Positions 40,715-48,707 of a DNA stretch of 64,000 nucleotides are shown piece after piece. The DNA is taken from assembly GCF_031845375.1 (NCBI RefSeq), contig NZ_JAVREK010000003.1:248001-312000 (forward strand). Reading direction: 5' to 3'. Numbering within the stretch: position 1 is the stretch's first letter; every line of letters begins with the position of its first letter. Source of the DNA: Streptomonospora wellingtoniae (GTDB lineage: Bacteria > Actinomycetota > Actinomycetes > Streptosporangiales > Streptosporangiaceae). The position numbers and the translations under genes are program-made. The notes below the pieces were generated by a model. The model saw only the letters and a list, made by a program, of their open reading frames with translations. It ran no database searches and was not told the origin of the DNA.

Positions 40715-41673
40715 GCACCGAGCAGAGCGCGCCGAGCATGCAGCCGGCGCCGCAGGCGGCGATCGCCGGCGAGCACGTGATGGACCTGCTGCCGGAGGAC
40801 GGCGGCGTGCTGCGGCCGGTGCCCGGCGGCGGACCGGCCAACATCGCCGTGGCCGCCGCCCGCTTGGGCACGCCGACGATGCTGCTGTCGCGGTTCGGCG
40901 CCGATGCCTTCGCCGAACGGCTGCGCGCCCGGATGTCCGCCGAGTCGGTCGACCTGAGCCGCTGCCCCACCGGGCTGGGATCGTCGGCGCTGGCGGTGGC
41001 CACGCTCGCCGGCGACGGCTCGGCGCGCTACGACTTCTGGCTGGAGGACGCGCCCGACTGGTCCTGGACGCGCGCGGAGCTGACCGGTGCGCTACCGGAC
41101 TCGGTACGGGTGCTGCATCTGGGATCGATCGCGGCACTGCGCCCGCCGGGCGACGCCGAGCTGCTGGAGCTGGCCCGCCGCGAGCGGGAGCGCCGCACGA
41201 TCGCCTTCGACCCCAACGTGCGCATGGCGACGCTGCCCGGCGCCGACCACGCCCGCGCGCGCGTGGAGGACTTCTGCCGGGTCGCCCATCTCGTCAAGGC
41301 GAGCGACGACGACCTCGCCGAGCTGTATCCGGGCACACCCGCCGAGGAGGGCGCGCAGCGGCTGCTGGAGCTGGGGCCCCGGGCGGTCGTGGTCACGCGC
41401 GGCGGCGAGGGCGCGGTCGCGCTCAGCACCGAAGGGCGCGCCGAGGTCGCCAGTCCCCGCGTGGCGGTTCACGACACGATCGGCGCAGGCGACACGTTCA
41501 TGGCGGCCCTGGTCAGCGCCTGCGCGGCGGACGGAGGCCGGGTGCCGACGGATGTGCGGGAGCTGCGCGCGCTGCTGACATCGGCCGCGGCCAGCGCCGC
41601 GATCAACTGCACCCGGCCGGGCGCGGACCCGCCCACGGCCGCCGAGCTGGCGGAGTTCGGCGAGGCGCGGTAG
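40711..41673 (+). CDS. PfkB-family carbohydrate kinase, probable fructokinase
   Basis: 320 residues. GTG 40711 overlaps the isomerase stop (GTGA). Signature 1 is VPGGGPANIAVAAARLG; signature 2 with the catalytic Asp is HDTIGAGDTFMAAL; the ATP-site strand is AVVVTRGGEGAVAL. Fructokinases of this family take free fructose to fructose 6-phosphate, which is the step needed after mannose isomerase. Other PfkB substrates (ribose, 2-keto-3-deoxygluconate) are possible but less consistent with the neighbours. It is the last gene of the mannoside locus; a convergent ABM gene follows after 50 bp. Confidence 0.88.
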   Translation: MSTEQSAPSMQPAPQAAIAGEHVMDLLPEDGGVLRPVPGGGPANIAVAAARLGTPTMLLSRFGADAFAERLRARMSAESVDLSRCPTGLGSSALAVATLAGDGSARYDFWLEDAPDWSWTRAELTGALPDSVRVLHLGSIAALRPPGDAELLELARRERERRTIAFDPNVRMATLPGADHARARVEDFCRVAHLVKASDDDLAELYPGTPAEEGAQRLLELGPRAVVVTRGGEGAVALSTEGRAEVASPRVAVHDTIGAGDTFMAALVSACAADGGRVPTDVRELRALLTSAAASAAINCTRPGADPPTAAELAEFGEAR

Positions 41674-41723
41674 CCGGGAAGGACGGGCCCGGACGGCGGG
41701 CAGCGGCCGCGCCCGGCCTGCCG

Positions 41724-42068
41724 TCACCTGTGGTGGACCGAATCGACCGTGTAGAGACGCGGCTCGAACCCGTCGGCGATCGCGGCGGCGCGGTCCATGT
41801 GCTCCCGGGCGCCCGGGTCCTGGAGCATCCGCTGGAAGTCCGCGGCGCTCTCCCACTGGGCATAGTTGACGACGCGCTCGCCGTCGTCGCTGGTGTGGAT
41901 GTTGGCGGAGACGAAACCCGGGACGTGTCGCATGACCTCGTCGGTCGCGGCGGTGAGGCAGTCGGCCAGTTCCCGTTGCCGCTCGGGCCGGACCGTGAAG
42001 ACATTGATCAGCGTGGCCACGGCCGCGCCGCTCTCGATGACGGTGGACTGGGGCATGACGACCTCCAT
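41724..42068 (-). CDS. Antibiotic biosynthesis monooxygenase (ABM) domain protein
   Basis: 114 residues, a single ABM dimeric alpha/beta-barrel domain: ATLINVFTVRPERQRELADCL, VPGFVSANIHTSDDGERVVNYAQWES. ATG 42068 has AAGGA seven bases upstream; ATG 42056 with GGAGG is an alternative. Such small proteins act as quinone or heme-type monooxygenases or merely as detoxifying partners. It is divergent from a MarR regulator with an inverted repeat between them, the usual arrangement for a redox- or phenol-responsive pair. Confidence 0.88.
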   Translation of the reverse strand: MEVVMPQSTVIESGAAVATLINVFTVRPERQRELADCLTAATDEVMRHVPGFVSANIHTSDDGERVVNYAQWESAADFQRMLQDPGAREHMDRAAAIADGFEPRLYTVDSVHHR

Positions 42069-42076
42069 GTCAGGTT

Positions 42077-42111
42077 CCTTACATCGCAATCGGCCGCCAA
42101 CCTATGTAAGG
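42077..42111. promoter_or_regulatory. MarR operator candidate in the ABM/MarR divergent region
   Basis: Inverted repeat CCTTACAT (42077-42084) / ATGTAAGG (42104-42111), each half also carrying AGGTTCCT as a direct repeat. It occupies almost the whole 51 bp between the two divergent start codons, so a bound MarR protein would control both genes. Confidence 0.6.
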
Positions 42112-42119
42112 TTCCTGTC

Positions 42120-42551
42120 ATGTGTCAAGAAGACGTGCGGGACCGCATCGGATACCTCGTCAAACAGGTGGCCCAGGCCTTCCGCTCGGCGAGCGAGGAG
42201 CGCCTGCGCGGCATCGGCCTGTCCATGGCGCAGTACGCGGTGCTGACGGCCCTGCGTGACGCGCCCGGCGCACCGGCCGCCGAACTCGCCCGGCGCACCT
42301 TCGTCACGCGCCAGTCGCTGCGCGACGTCCTGTCGGGGCTCACCGGGCGCGGTCTGGCCTCCGTGGCGCCGGAGCCGCCCGCGGGCGGGCGGGCGCAACC
42401 GGTCAACCTCACCGACGCCGGACGCTCGCTGCTGGCCGAGGCGGAGGCGATCGTGCTGGAGACCGAGGCGCGGATGACCGCAGGCCTGAGCGGCGACGAG
42501 GCGGAGCAGTTGGCGGGGCTCCTGCGCAGGTGCCGCGCCGGCCTCGACTAG
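42120..42551 (+). CDS. MarR-family transcriptional regulator
   Basis: 143 residues. The winged helix spans about residues 30-105: LSMAQYAVLTALRDAPG, AAELARRTFVTRQSLRDVLSGLTGRGLA, wing, then LTDAGRSLLAEAEAIV; terminal helices give the dimer. A Cys at position 2 could be redox-sensitive. ATG 42120 is close to the operator repeat, so it is probably autoregulated along with the divergent ABM gene. Ligand unknown. Confidence 0.92.
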   Translation: MCQEDVRDRIGYLVKQVAQAFRSASEERLRGIGLSMAQYAVLTALRDAPGAPAAELARRTFVTRQSLRDVLSGLTGRGLASVAPEPPAGGRAQPVNLTDAGRSLLAEAEAIVLETEARMTAGLSGDEAEQLAGLLRRCRAGLD

Positions 42552-42930
42552 CGCAGCACCGGAGGGCGCCGCACATGCGGCGTACAGCCGTGGCGGTGGC
42601 GACGCACGGCGCACGGCGCCGGCGCCGGCGCACGGCGCACCCCGGATCCGACTGGCCGGATGCGGCCAGCCGCAGGGCGTCCGGCAGCACGGGCGATCCG
42701 CGCAGCAGGGAAGCCTCCGGACGGAATGGACGGAACCGACACCAGGGAGCGGCCGTCCTAACGAGTGCCGGAAAGCCGAGCGGGCACGCAGCGGCCGACC
42801 GGCGGCCCACTCAGGCCGGTGCCCCATCGGCCCGTTCAGCACTTCGGCGCCTCTGCCCGCTGTACGCTCTTCGTGGCCCCCAGAATTCGCATTCGCGACA
42901 AAAGCCGCACAACGACCAACAGGGACCCCC
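42552..42930. other. Intergenic stretch with short GC-rich repeats
   Basis: 379 bp without a credible gene. It holds clustered copies of GCGCACGGC and GGCGCCGGCGCC around 42602-42645, a GC-rich near-palindrome that may serve as the MarR terminator. The promoter of the DUF4352-like gene should lie at its right end. Confidence 0.45.
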
Positions 42931-43515
42931 GTGTACTCTCAGTATCCTCAGCCGCAGCCCTACCCGCCGCCCCAGCCCGAGAAGAAGCCCAACTACTGGC
43001 TGATCGGATGCTTCGGCTGCGGCGGCGCGCTGGCGCTCATCGCCGGGATCATCATCATCTTCCTGGTCGTGGTGAACAGCGGTGACGACTCGGGCGGCTC
43101 CGCCAGCGACCAGCCTTCGTCGTCGGCGGGCACCGGCGACGATGCGGGAAGCGGGCAGGAGCAGACCGCCCCCGCCGACGACGAGCCGGTCGCGATCGTC
43201 GCCGAGCCGGCCGAGTACGAGGCCGGCGCCCTCAGCCAGGGCGGCGACTTCGTCGCCGTGTACGTCACGGTCACCAACAACAGCGACGAGCCGCTCGCCG
43301 TCAACCCGCTGTACTTCAGCATGGAGGGCTCCGACGGCCAGTCCCAGGACGCCGACCTGATGGAGTCCGCGGGCCAGGAGGACAACTTCGAGGCCCTCGA
43401 CCTGGCCAACGGCGAGAGCGAGAGCGGCGTCATCGTGTTCCCCGGCACCTCCGACCCGGTGAGCGTCACGCACACCGGCGTGATGGGCGACGCCTACACC
43501 GCCGACGTGGCCTGA
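42931..43515 (+). CDS. Membrane-anchored DUF4352-like protein
   Basis: 194 residues starting at GTG 42931 behind AGGGA. The N-terminus is a Pro/Gln/Tyr-rich tail (YSQYPQPQPYPPPQPE), then one membrane helix at about 24-49 (WLIGCFGCGGALALIAGIII). A Ser/Asp-rich linker and a beta-sandwich domain follow (FVAVYVTVTNNSDEPLAVNP, then SESGVIVFPG) typical of DUF4352/telokin-like proteins. The outer domain is therefore outside the membrane. The two cysteines before the helix are not in a lipobox. Function unknown. A type A repeat lies ~105 bp after the stop. Confidence 0.8.
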   Translation: MYSQYPQPQPYPPPQPEKKPNYWLIGCFGCGGALALIAGIIIIFLVVVNSGDDSGGSASDQPSSSAGTGDDAGSGQEQTAPADDEPVAIVAEPAEYEAGALSQGGDFVAVYVTVTNNSDEPLAVNPLYFSMEGSDGQSQDADLMESAGQEDNFEALDLANGESESGVIVFPGTSDPVSVTHTGVMGDAYTADVA

Positions 43516-43621
43516 ACCTCCTCCGGCCCGAGCACCGCGCGCCCGGCGGCTCCACGCACGGAGCCGCCGGGCTCAGTCGTGCCGGAATCCGCCCGCGATC
43601 CCCGCACCCAGGCCCCGCGCC

Positions 43622-43686
43622 CCGTTGATCTTGTAGCTATCGTGAAGGAAAACGATTTCCTCTCACGATAGCTACAAGATCAACGG
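43622..43686. repeat. Type A palindromic repeat, copy 5
   Basis: Perfect 24 bp arms (left arm CCGTTGATCTTGTAGCTATC onward) closed by an inner perfect stem AGGAAA-ACGA-TTTCCT, forming a long hairpin. It lies in the 382 bp gap (43516-43897) between two plus-strand genes; the remainder of that gap shows no gene. Confidence 0.95.
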
Positions 43687-43897
43687 ACAACGCCCACCGA
43701 CGACGCGCGGGCGGGAGCCTGCCGGACAGGCCGGCGCGTCCCGGCGTCATCCGCGGGGGGGACCCCGGTCGCCCCGGAGGCGGTGCCGGAACGGCGGTGA
43801 AGTCGGTAGCGCGAAGGATCCGCGCGCCGAACCGTTGTGGAATGCTTCGAGGGAGCCCGGCGCCCGCCGCGCCCCGCCTTCCCCCCTGAGGTGACCT

Positions 43898-44431
43898 GTG
43901 CACGACCTTCTACTGCGCGACGCAGCGATGACCGCCGCCGTCCTGGCCTTCTTCGCCGCGGCCTGGTTCGGCTGGGCGCAGGAGCACCCCCGGCCGGGGT
44001 GGCGGGCTCCGCTGACGGCCGGGTCGGTCGGGGGCCTGCTGGTCGCCGCCGCCGCGGGCGCCGTGGCCGGAGTGAACTGGGACAGCGGGTCGGTACTCGA
44101 CGGCCGGGACGCGTTCGGGGACTACCTGGTGATCGTGGGGGTGGAGTTCACAACCGCCGCGGCCGGTGCGGTCCTCCTGGCGGTACTGCGCCGGGCCCGC
44201 TACATCCCGGTGTGGATCTGCCTGGTGGTCGGCGTGCACTTCTTCCCGATGGCGGGGGTGCTGGACAATCCGGCGCTGTACGGCCTGGCGGTGCTGCTCA
44301 CCGCGGCGGCCCTCCTCGCCCCGATCGCCGCCGCCCGCACCCGCGTTCCGGTGAGCCTGGCGACGGGCGTCCCGGCCGGCACGGTCCTGCTGGTGTTCGC
44401 GCTCTGGGCGGGAGGCGCCGCCGCCCTGTGA
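43898..44431 (+). CDS. Small multi-pass membrane protein, unknown function
   Basis: 177 residues with five or six hydrophobic helices (about 10-27, 40-60, 75-97, 101-121, 128-145, 153-172) joined by short loops; no signal peptide and no catalytic motif. GTG 43898 has GAGGTGACC just upstream. The helix FGDYLVIVGVEFTTAAAGAV carries polar residues, and VVGVHFFPMAGVLDNPALY lies in another. It resembles small actinobacterial integral-membrane proteins of no known role. Convergent to the ArsR gene with a 14 bp gap. Confidence 0.8.
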   Translation: MHDLLLRDAAMTAAVLAFFAAAWFGWAQEHPRPGWRAPLTAGSVGGLLVAAAAGAVAGVNWDSGSVLDGRDAFGDYLVIVGVEFTTAAAGAVLLAVLRRARYIPVWICLVVGVHFFPMAGVLDNPALYGLAVLLTAAALLAPIAAARTRVPVSLATGVPAGTVLLVFALWAGGAAAL

Positions 44432-44445
44432 CGGGGCCGCCCGGG

Positions 44446-44805
44446 TCAGTGGTGCGGGGGCTCCCCGGTGACCACGTGATCGGCGTGGTTGACGGCCTCC
44501 AGGACGAGCCGCCGCAGATGGCCGTCCCGCAGCCGGTAGATCGCGTGCCGGGACTGCTTGCGCGACTCCACCAACCCGGCGAGGCGGAGCTTGGCCAGGT
44601 GCTGGGAGACGGCGGTGCGCGAGGCCGCGCAGGCCTCGGTGAGCTCGGTGACGTCGGCCTCGCGGTGCCCCAGCACCCACAGCAGGTGCAGCCGGGTGGG
44701 GTCGGAGAGCAGCCGGAAGACGTCGGCGGCCACGGCCAGGCGCTCCGCCTCGGGCGGTGTCTCGTGCGACAGGCTCGCGGCTGCCGGGGTCTCTCGGGTC
44801 TCCAT
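44446..44805 (-). CDS. ArsR-family transcriptional regulator
   Basis: 119 residues. A winged helix (about 25-95) reads VFRLLSDPTRLHLLWVLGHREADVTELTEACAASRTAVSQHLAKLRLAGLV, and then RKQSRHAIYRL for the wing. No Cys pair typical of arsenite or cadmium sensors is present: the single Cys of TEACAAS is not paired, and a His-rich tail (NHADHVV, EPPHH) may bind a metal. It lies 123 bp downstream of, and in line with, an MFS transporter, so it probably controls that exporter. The promoter region of the transporter has repeated ATGCGCAC half-sites. Confidence 0.9.
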   Translation of the reverse strand: METRETPAAASLSHETPPEAERLAVAADVFRLLSDPTRLHLLWVLGHREADVTELTEACAASRTAVSQHLAKLRLAGLVESRKQSRHAIYRLRDGHLRRLVLEAVNHADHVVTGEPPHH

Positions 44806-44928
44806 GGGGGCAGTCTAGGTCCGCGCCGCTCCCCCGGGGCCTTCGCCGTCCTGCGCCGGTCCGCGCCCGCGCCGCGCTCCCCGGCGCTTTCGCGGGCCCG
44901 GCCGGGGACCGCACCCGCGGCGGCGCTG

Positions 44929-46155
44929 TCAGCGGACCGTTGCCGCGGGCGTTGCGCGCTTCCGTTCCGCCGGCCGCCACAGCAGGGCCGCCGCGCTTCC
45001 GGCGAGAGCGGCGACCAGGCCCGCGCCCGCGAAGGCCGCCTCCGAGGGCAGGGCCGCACCCGCCCAGCCGGCAAGAGGGTAGGCGGCCAGGAAGCACAGG
45101 TGCGAGAGGGAGAACTGTGCAGCGAACAGCGGGGGCAGACCGCAGTCGGCGGCGCTGTCGCGCAGCACGCGCCCGGTAAGGGTCGCCACGAGCGAGCAGC
45201 CGGCTCCCAGTAGAGCCCAGAACCCGGCGAGCAGGGCCGCGGTCGGCGCGATCGCCCAGCCGACAGCGAGCGCCCCGGCGGAAGCGGCCATCAGCGCCGG
45301 ACCCGCCAGCATCACCGGCCGTACGCCCGAGGGCATGGGTACCCGGGGCAGGGCGAAGGCCGCGATCATCGATCCGGCACCGAAGCAGGCGAGGACCGCC
45401 GCCACGCCGGTGTCGGTGCCGCCGAGCGGTCCGCGCACGTAGACGACCGTGTCGACCAGCACCAGCGCCGTCGGCGCTGCGACGGCCAGGTTGAGTGCCG
45501 CCAGCCCTCGCAGCGGGGGCCGGACGGCGAAGGCGCGGATGCCCGATAGCGCTCCGGCGAGCCGCGACGGGGACCCCCTGCCGACCGTCCCCGGCAGTCG
45601 TGTAGTCGCCACCAGCAGCGCGGAAGCGGCGAACCCGACCGCGGTGAAGCCGAACAGCGCGCTGAAGGGCACGACCAGCAGCAGCCCGGCGGCGAGCAGC
45701 GGCGAACCTACCGCCTCCAAATCGTAGGCCAGACGCGACAGCGCCAGGGCAGCGGTGTAGTCGGAGTCCCGGACGATCTCGGGGATGAGCGCCTGGAACG
45801 CGGGCGTGAACGCGGCGGACGCGGTCTGCAGCAGCGCCACCAGTGCGTAGACGTGCCAGACCTGGTCGGCCCAGGGCAGCAGCGCCACAGCGGCGGCGCG
45901 CACCGCGTCCGATCCGACGAGCACGGCGCGGCGCGGCAGGCGCAGCGTGATCCCGGCGAGGAGCGGCCCGCCCGCCACGTAGGCGACCATCTTGATCGTC
46001 AGCGCGGTCGCCATCACCCGGGATGCGTCGTCGCCGGCCAGCCGGAACGCCAGCAGACCCAGCGCGACGGTCGCCAGCCCCGTTCCCGCCAGAGCCGCCG
46101 CCTGGGCGGCGAGCAGCCGCCGATAGGCACCCGGGCGCAGCAGCAGTCCCAGCAT
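44929..46155 (-). CDS. MFS transporter
   Basis: 408 residues with about 11-12 membrane helices. The A-like loop after helix 2 reads GGPLLAGITLRLPRRAVLVGSDAVRA, as in the drug-export (enterobactin exporter-like) branch of the major facilitator superfamily. ATG 46155 has GGGAGG six bases upstream; the longer upstream frame has no homology. It is followed by the ArsR gene in the same direction, a pairing seen for efflux pumps controlled by a small regulator. Substrate unknown. Confidence 0.88.
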   Translation of the reverse strand: MLGLLLRPGAYRRLLAAQAAALAGTGLATVALGLLAFRLAGDDASRVMATALTIKMVAYVAGGPLLAGITLRLPRRAVLVGSDAVRAAAVALLPWADQVWHVYALVALLQTASAAFTPAFQALIPEIVRDSDYTAALALSRLAYDLEAVGSPLLAAGLLLVVPFSALFGFTAVGFAASALLVATTRLPGTVGRGSPSRLAGALSGIRAFAVRPPLRGLAALNLAVAAPTALVLVDTVVYVRGPLGGTDTGVAAVLACFGAGSMIAAFALPRVPMPSGVRPVMLAGPALMAASAGALAVGWAIAPTAALLAGFWALLGAGCSLVATLTGRVLRDSAADCGLPPLFAAQFSLSHLCFLAAYPLAGWAGAALPSEAAFAGAGLVAALAGSAAALLWRPAERKRATPAATVR

Positions 46156-46210
46156 GTCGCCCTCCCGCCGGAGATCGGGGTGATCGGTCGCGAGCCAACA
46201 TAACAAACAT

Positions 46211-46243
46211 GTGCGTATATGCGCACTCGATATGAATGCGCAC
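46211..46243. promoter_or_regulatory. ArsR-type operator candidate upstream of the MFS gene
   Basis: Three copies of one half-site: GTGCGTAT (46211-46218, inverted), ATGCGCAC (46219-46226) and ATGCGCAC (46236-46243), in an AT-rich pocket ~55 bp upstream of the MFS start. Probably the binding site of the ArsR protein. The rest of the gap 46156-46574 holds no gene that I can support. Confidence 0.5.
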
Positions 46244-46574
46244 AGGCGGCGCAGACTTCTCCAGCCGCAGGATCCGCGCCGACCGCCTTCGGGGCGAGCG
46301 CGGCGAGCGCCGTGGCCGTCGCGGTCGAGATGGGCGGGTCGGTGCAGCCGCTCCCCCCTCTCCTCGGGCGGCAACCTGCCGAGGGCGGTGCTGCGCTCCG
46401 GTCGAGCGGACTCGCCGACTCCGTACGGAGTGGCCTGCGCCGCGGCGATGAGTTCGCCGGGCGGCCGGAGTCGGTACTGGTGCAACCGCCGCGACGGGCG
46501 GCGGCCGGCCCGGCCGCGGGACCGCATCGGCGGTCCGGGCACCGCCACGCAGGACGAAACAGAAAGGCGATCCC

Positions 46575-46955
46575 ATGCCGAACGGAACAGGCCTCGACGG
46601 GATGCTCCTGGCCAGCCGCGACCCGGAGCGGCTGCGCGCCTGGTACTCCGCCGCGCTGGAGCCGCAGGCGGAGTCCCGGGAGAACCAGTACCGCATGCTC
46701 GACTTCCGCGGTTTCTACCTGGTGATCGACCACCGCGACGACGTCGCGGCCACCAACCCCGACCCGGCCAGGGTCGTCCTCAACTTCGACGTCGAGGACG
46801 CCCGCGCCGCCGTCAAGCGCATCGAGCAGGCCGGCACCCGGTGGATCGCGCCGCTGGAGGACCGCGACGGCAGCCTGTTCGCCACGGCCACCGACCCTGA
46901 CGGCAACTACGTGCAGGTGATCCAGTTGAGCCAGGAGCACCGGAACGCGATGTAG
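46575..46955 (+). CDS. VOC (glyoxalase/bleomycin resistance) family protein, first
   Basis: 126 residues, one vicinal-oxygen-chelate module of two beta-alpha-beta-beta-beta halves: GLDGMLLASRDPERLRAWYSAAL, VVLNFDVEDARAAVKRIEQAG, then ATDPDGNYVQVIQL with the metal-Glu position occupied by Gln or absent. It may be a metal-free sequestering or regulatory form. Followed 47 bp later by a second VOC gene, probably in the same transcript and divergent from the MFS transporter. Confidence 0.88.
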   Translation: MPNGTGLDGMLLASRDPERLRAWYSAALEPQAESRENQYRMLDFRGFYLVIDHRDDVAATNPDPARVVLNFDVEDARAAVKRIEQAGTRWIAPLEDRDGSLFATATDPDGNYVQVIQLSQEHRNAM

Positions 46956-47002
46956 CCGACGGTGGCCGCCCTGCGCGGCCGCCTGATGAAAAGGAGAGTG
47001 CG

Positions 47003-47383
47003 ATGCTCGATTCGAGCAGGGCGTTCAGCAGTTTCGCGGTCGACGACACCGCGGCCGCGCAGCGGTTCTACACCGAGACACTGGACATCACGGTCACCGG
47101 CGTCGCGGGGATGGAGGAGTTCGGACTCCTCAGCCTGCGCCTGGCGCCCGACCGAGCGGTGCTGGTCTATCCCAAGCCGGACTTCGTCCCGGCCTCCTAC
47201 ACGGTGCTGCACTTCCCGGTCGACGACATCGACAAAGCCGTCGACGAGCTCGCGGCACGCGGCGTGGAGTTCCTGCGCTATGACGGCTTCGAGCACGACG
47301 CCAGGGGGATCGCACTCGGGCGCCCGCGCAACGCGTGGTTCACCGACCCGGCGGGCAACGTCCTGGGACTCGTCCAGGACTGA
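47003..47383 (+). CDS. VOC family protein, second
   Basis: 126 residues. ATG 47003 has a strong AAGGAG site. The module reads RAFSSFAVDDTAAAQRFYTETL, HFPVDDIDKAVDELAARGVEFL and WFTDPAGNVLGLVQD. It is only weakly similar to the first VOC protein, so they are not recent duplicates. Role unknown: small-molecule binding, isomerase or dioxygenase activity are all found in the family. Confidence 0.9.
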   Translation: MLDSSRAFSSFAVDDTAAAQRFYTETLDITVTGVAGMEEFGLLSLRLAPDRAVLVYPKPDFVPASYTVLHFPVDDIDKAVDELAARGVEFLRYDGFEHDARGIALGRPRNAWFTDPAGNVLGLVQD

Positions 47384-47660
47384 GGCCGTCCTCGGGCCCG
47401 GTGCGCACACCTGCCGCGGGCGGGGCGCGCAGCGGTTCCCGCCCGCCTCTCGGCGGCCCGGCGGGCCGACCGGACGGGAGAGGCAGGCGGGAAGGCCCCG
47501 GGCCGGTCCCATCCGTACTTCGCCGTGGCCCGGCAGACCTTCGCGCCCGGCCGTAGCCGGCGTATGCGCCGAGGCGCCGGCGCCTCGGCGGAAGCGAAGG
47601 CCGCTCACAGCGCAGCCTTCAGCGGTGAATCGTCCGCGTCGCAGCGGGTAAAGAGTCGGC

Positions 47661-47891
47661 ATGCTGCCCTGGTTGACCCTGGAGTCGTTCCGCTCAGCGG
47701 TGCACCGGATGCTGCTGGGCGGGGCGTGGCTGTGCCCGATACTGCCCGCCGACGCGCTCGGCGCGACTGCGGGTGTGCCCGCCCCCGTCCCGCCTTCCCC
47801 CGGCGTGCCTGCCCCCCGCGTCGAGCTGGACCCCGGACGCGTCGACGAGCTGTGGTCGGACCTGATCCGCCGCGAGCTGCCCGACTGGTAG
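47661..47891 (+). CDS. Possible small hypothetical protein
   Basis: 76 codons from ATG 47661. The C-terminal end (VELDPGRVDELWSDLIRRELPDW) has protein-like amphipathic character; the N-half is less convincing. No clear ribosome site and no recognisable domain. It lies in a 1.3 kb stretch (47384-48707) that otherwise lacks genes. It could be a gene fragment. Confidence 0.3.
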   Translation: MLPWLTLESFRSAVHRMLLGGAWLCPILPADALGATAGVPAPVPPSPGVPAPRVELDPGRVDELWSDLIRRELPDW

Positions 47892-48707
47892 CGTTCCCGC
47901 CGGCCCAGGCGATCCCCTGTCCCCGGACTCCGCGTGCGCCCGGCCCGCGCCCGGCGCGGCTGCGCCCTGTCCGCACTCCCGCAGGAGGACCGCCGCAGTG
48001 GACGACAGACCCGGCGCTCGGCGTCCCCGCGCCCCGGTTCGGCTCGCGCCCTTCGGCAGGGTCGTCGCACCCTGCTGCGGCGAATGTCCCACCCGTCCTG
48101 ACATGAATCGGTTGGAACAGGGGTACAGAGCGCACGGGCGGAGCCACCAGACCCCTTTGCGCAGCGGGTATACCCGATGCCGCACCGGTTCGAGGGCGCT
48201 CCCGGCACGAACCGGGGAACGGCTGCGCCCCCGGGCACACCAGCCACAGCCCCACCGCCCCTATTATGGCGCCCCGGTGGCCATCGGCCGCGCGGTCCGG
48301 CCCGGAGACCGCCGACCGCAGACGAAGGTGAGAGGAGCATTGCGAAAGCGAAGAACGAAAGGCGCGTCTCGCGATTTCCACTCCGTGTCGCAGCCGCGGC
48401 ACGCGACAGCCGCTGCGCTACCGTCTTCACGCACGAACGGAGCCGCTCATTGTCCCGGCATGACAGCGCCCGGGTCAATATCCTATAACCATCCGGCGCA
48501 TATAAGGGAAGTATGCACCGATTGGCCGTAGAGTTTCCGATCGAGGACTGCAAATAGCGCAACGGAACTTACTCCGGCACCAGCAGCGGTCCCGTGCAGG
48601 CACCTTCACGGGGTCGGGAGAAAGGGCCAGGCCCTGCACACTGAAGGGCGTTTCGACGCCGGTACCTGCCCCGGGACTCCCGGTCCGGACCTCGGGAAGG
48701 AGTTGTC
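47892..48707 (+). promoter_or_regulatory. Long leader region of the BCCT gene, with promoter candidate
   Basis: About 800 bp with no supported gene. A promoter candidate is ATGACA (48460-48465), an 18 bp spacer, and TATAAC (48484-48489), about 220 bp before the transporter, which implies a long 5' leader. The leader has GC-rich self-complementary stretches (for example AGGGCCAGGCCCT near 48622), but I recognise no known riboswitch. Control by osmolarity would be expected for such a transporter but is not visible. Confidence 0.4.

Noticed and set aside
2752..43686. Type A repeats as a CRISPR array
   Set aside because: Copies are kilobases apart, palindromic and unspaced, with no cas genes.
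48460..48707. Known riboswitch (c-di-AMP or glycine type) in the BCCT leader
   Set aside because: I could not align the leader to the conserved core of these classes; only generic GC-rich pairing is visible.
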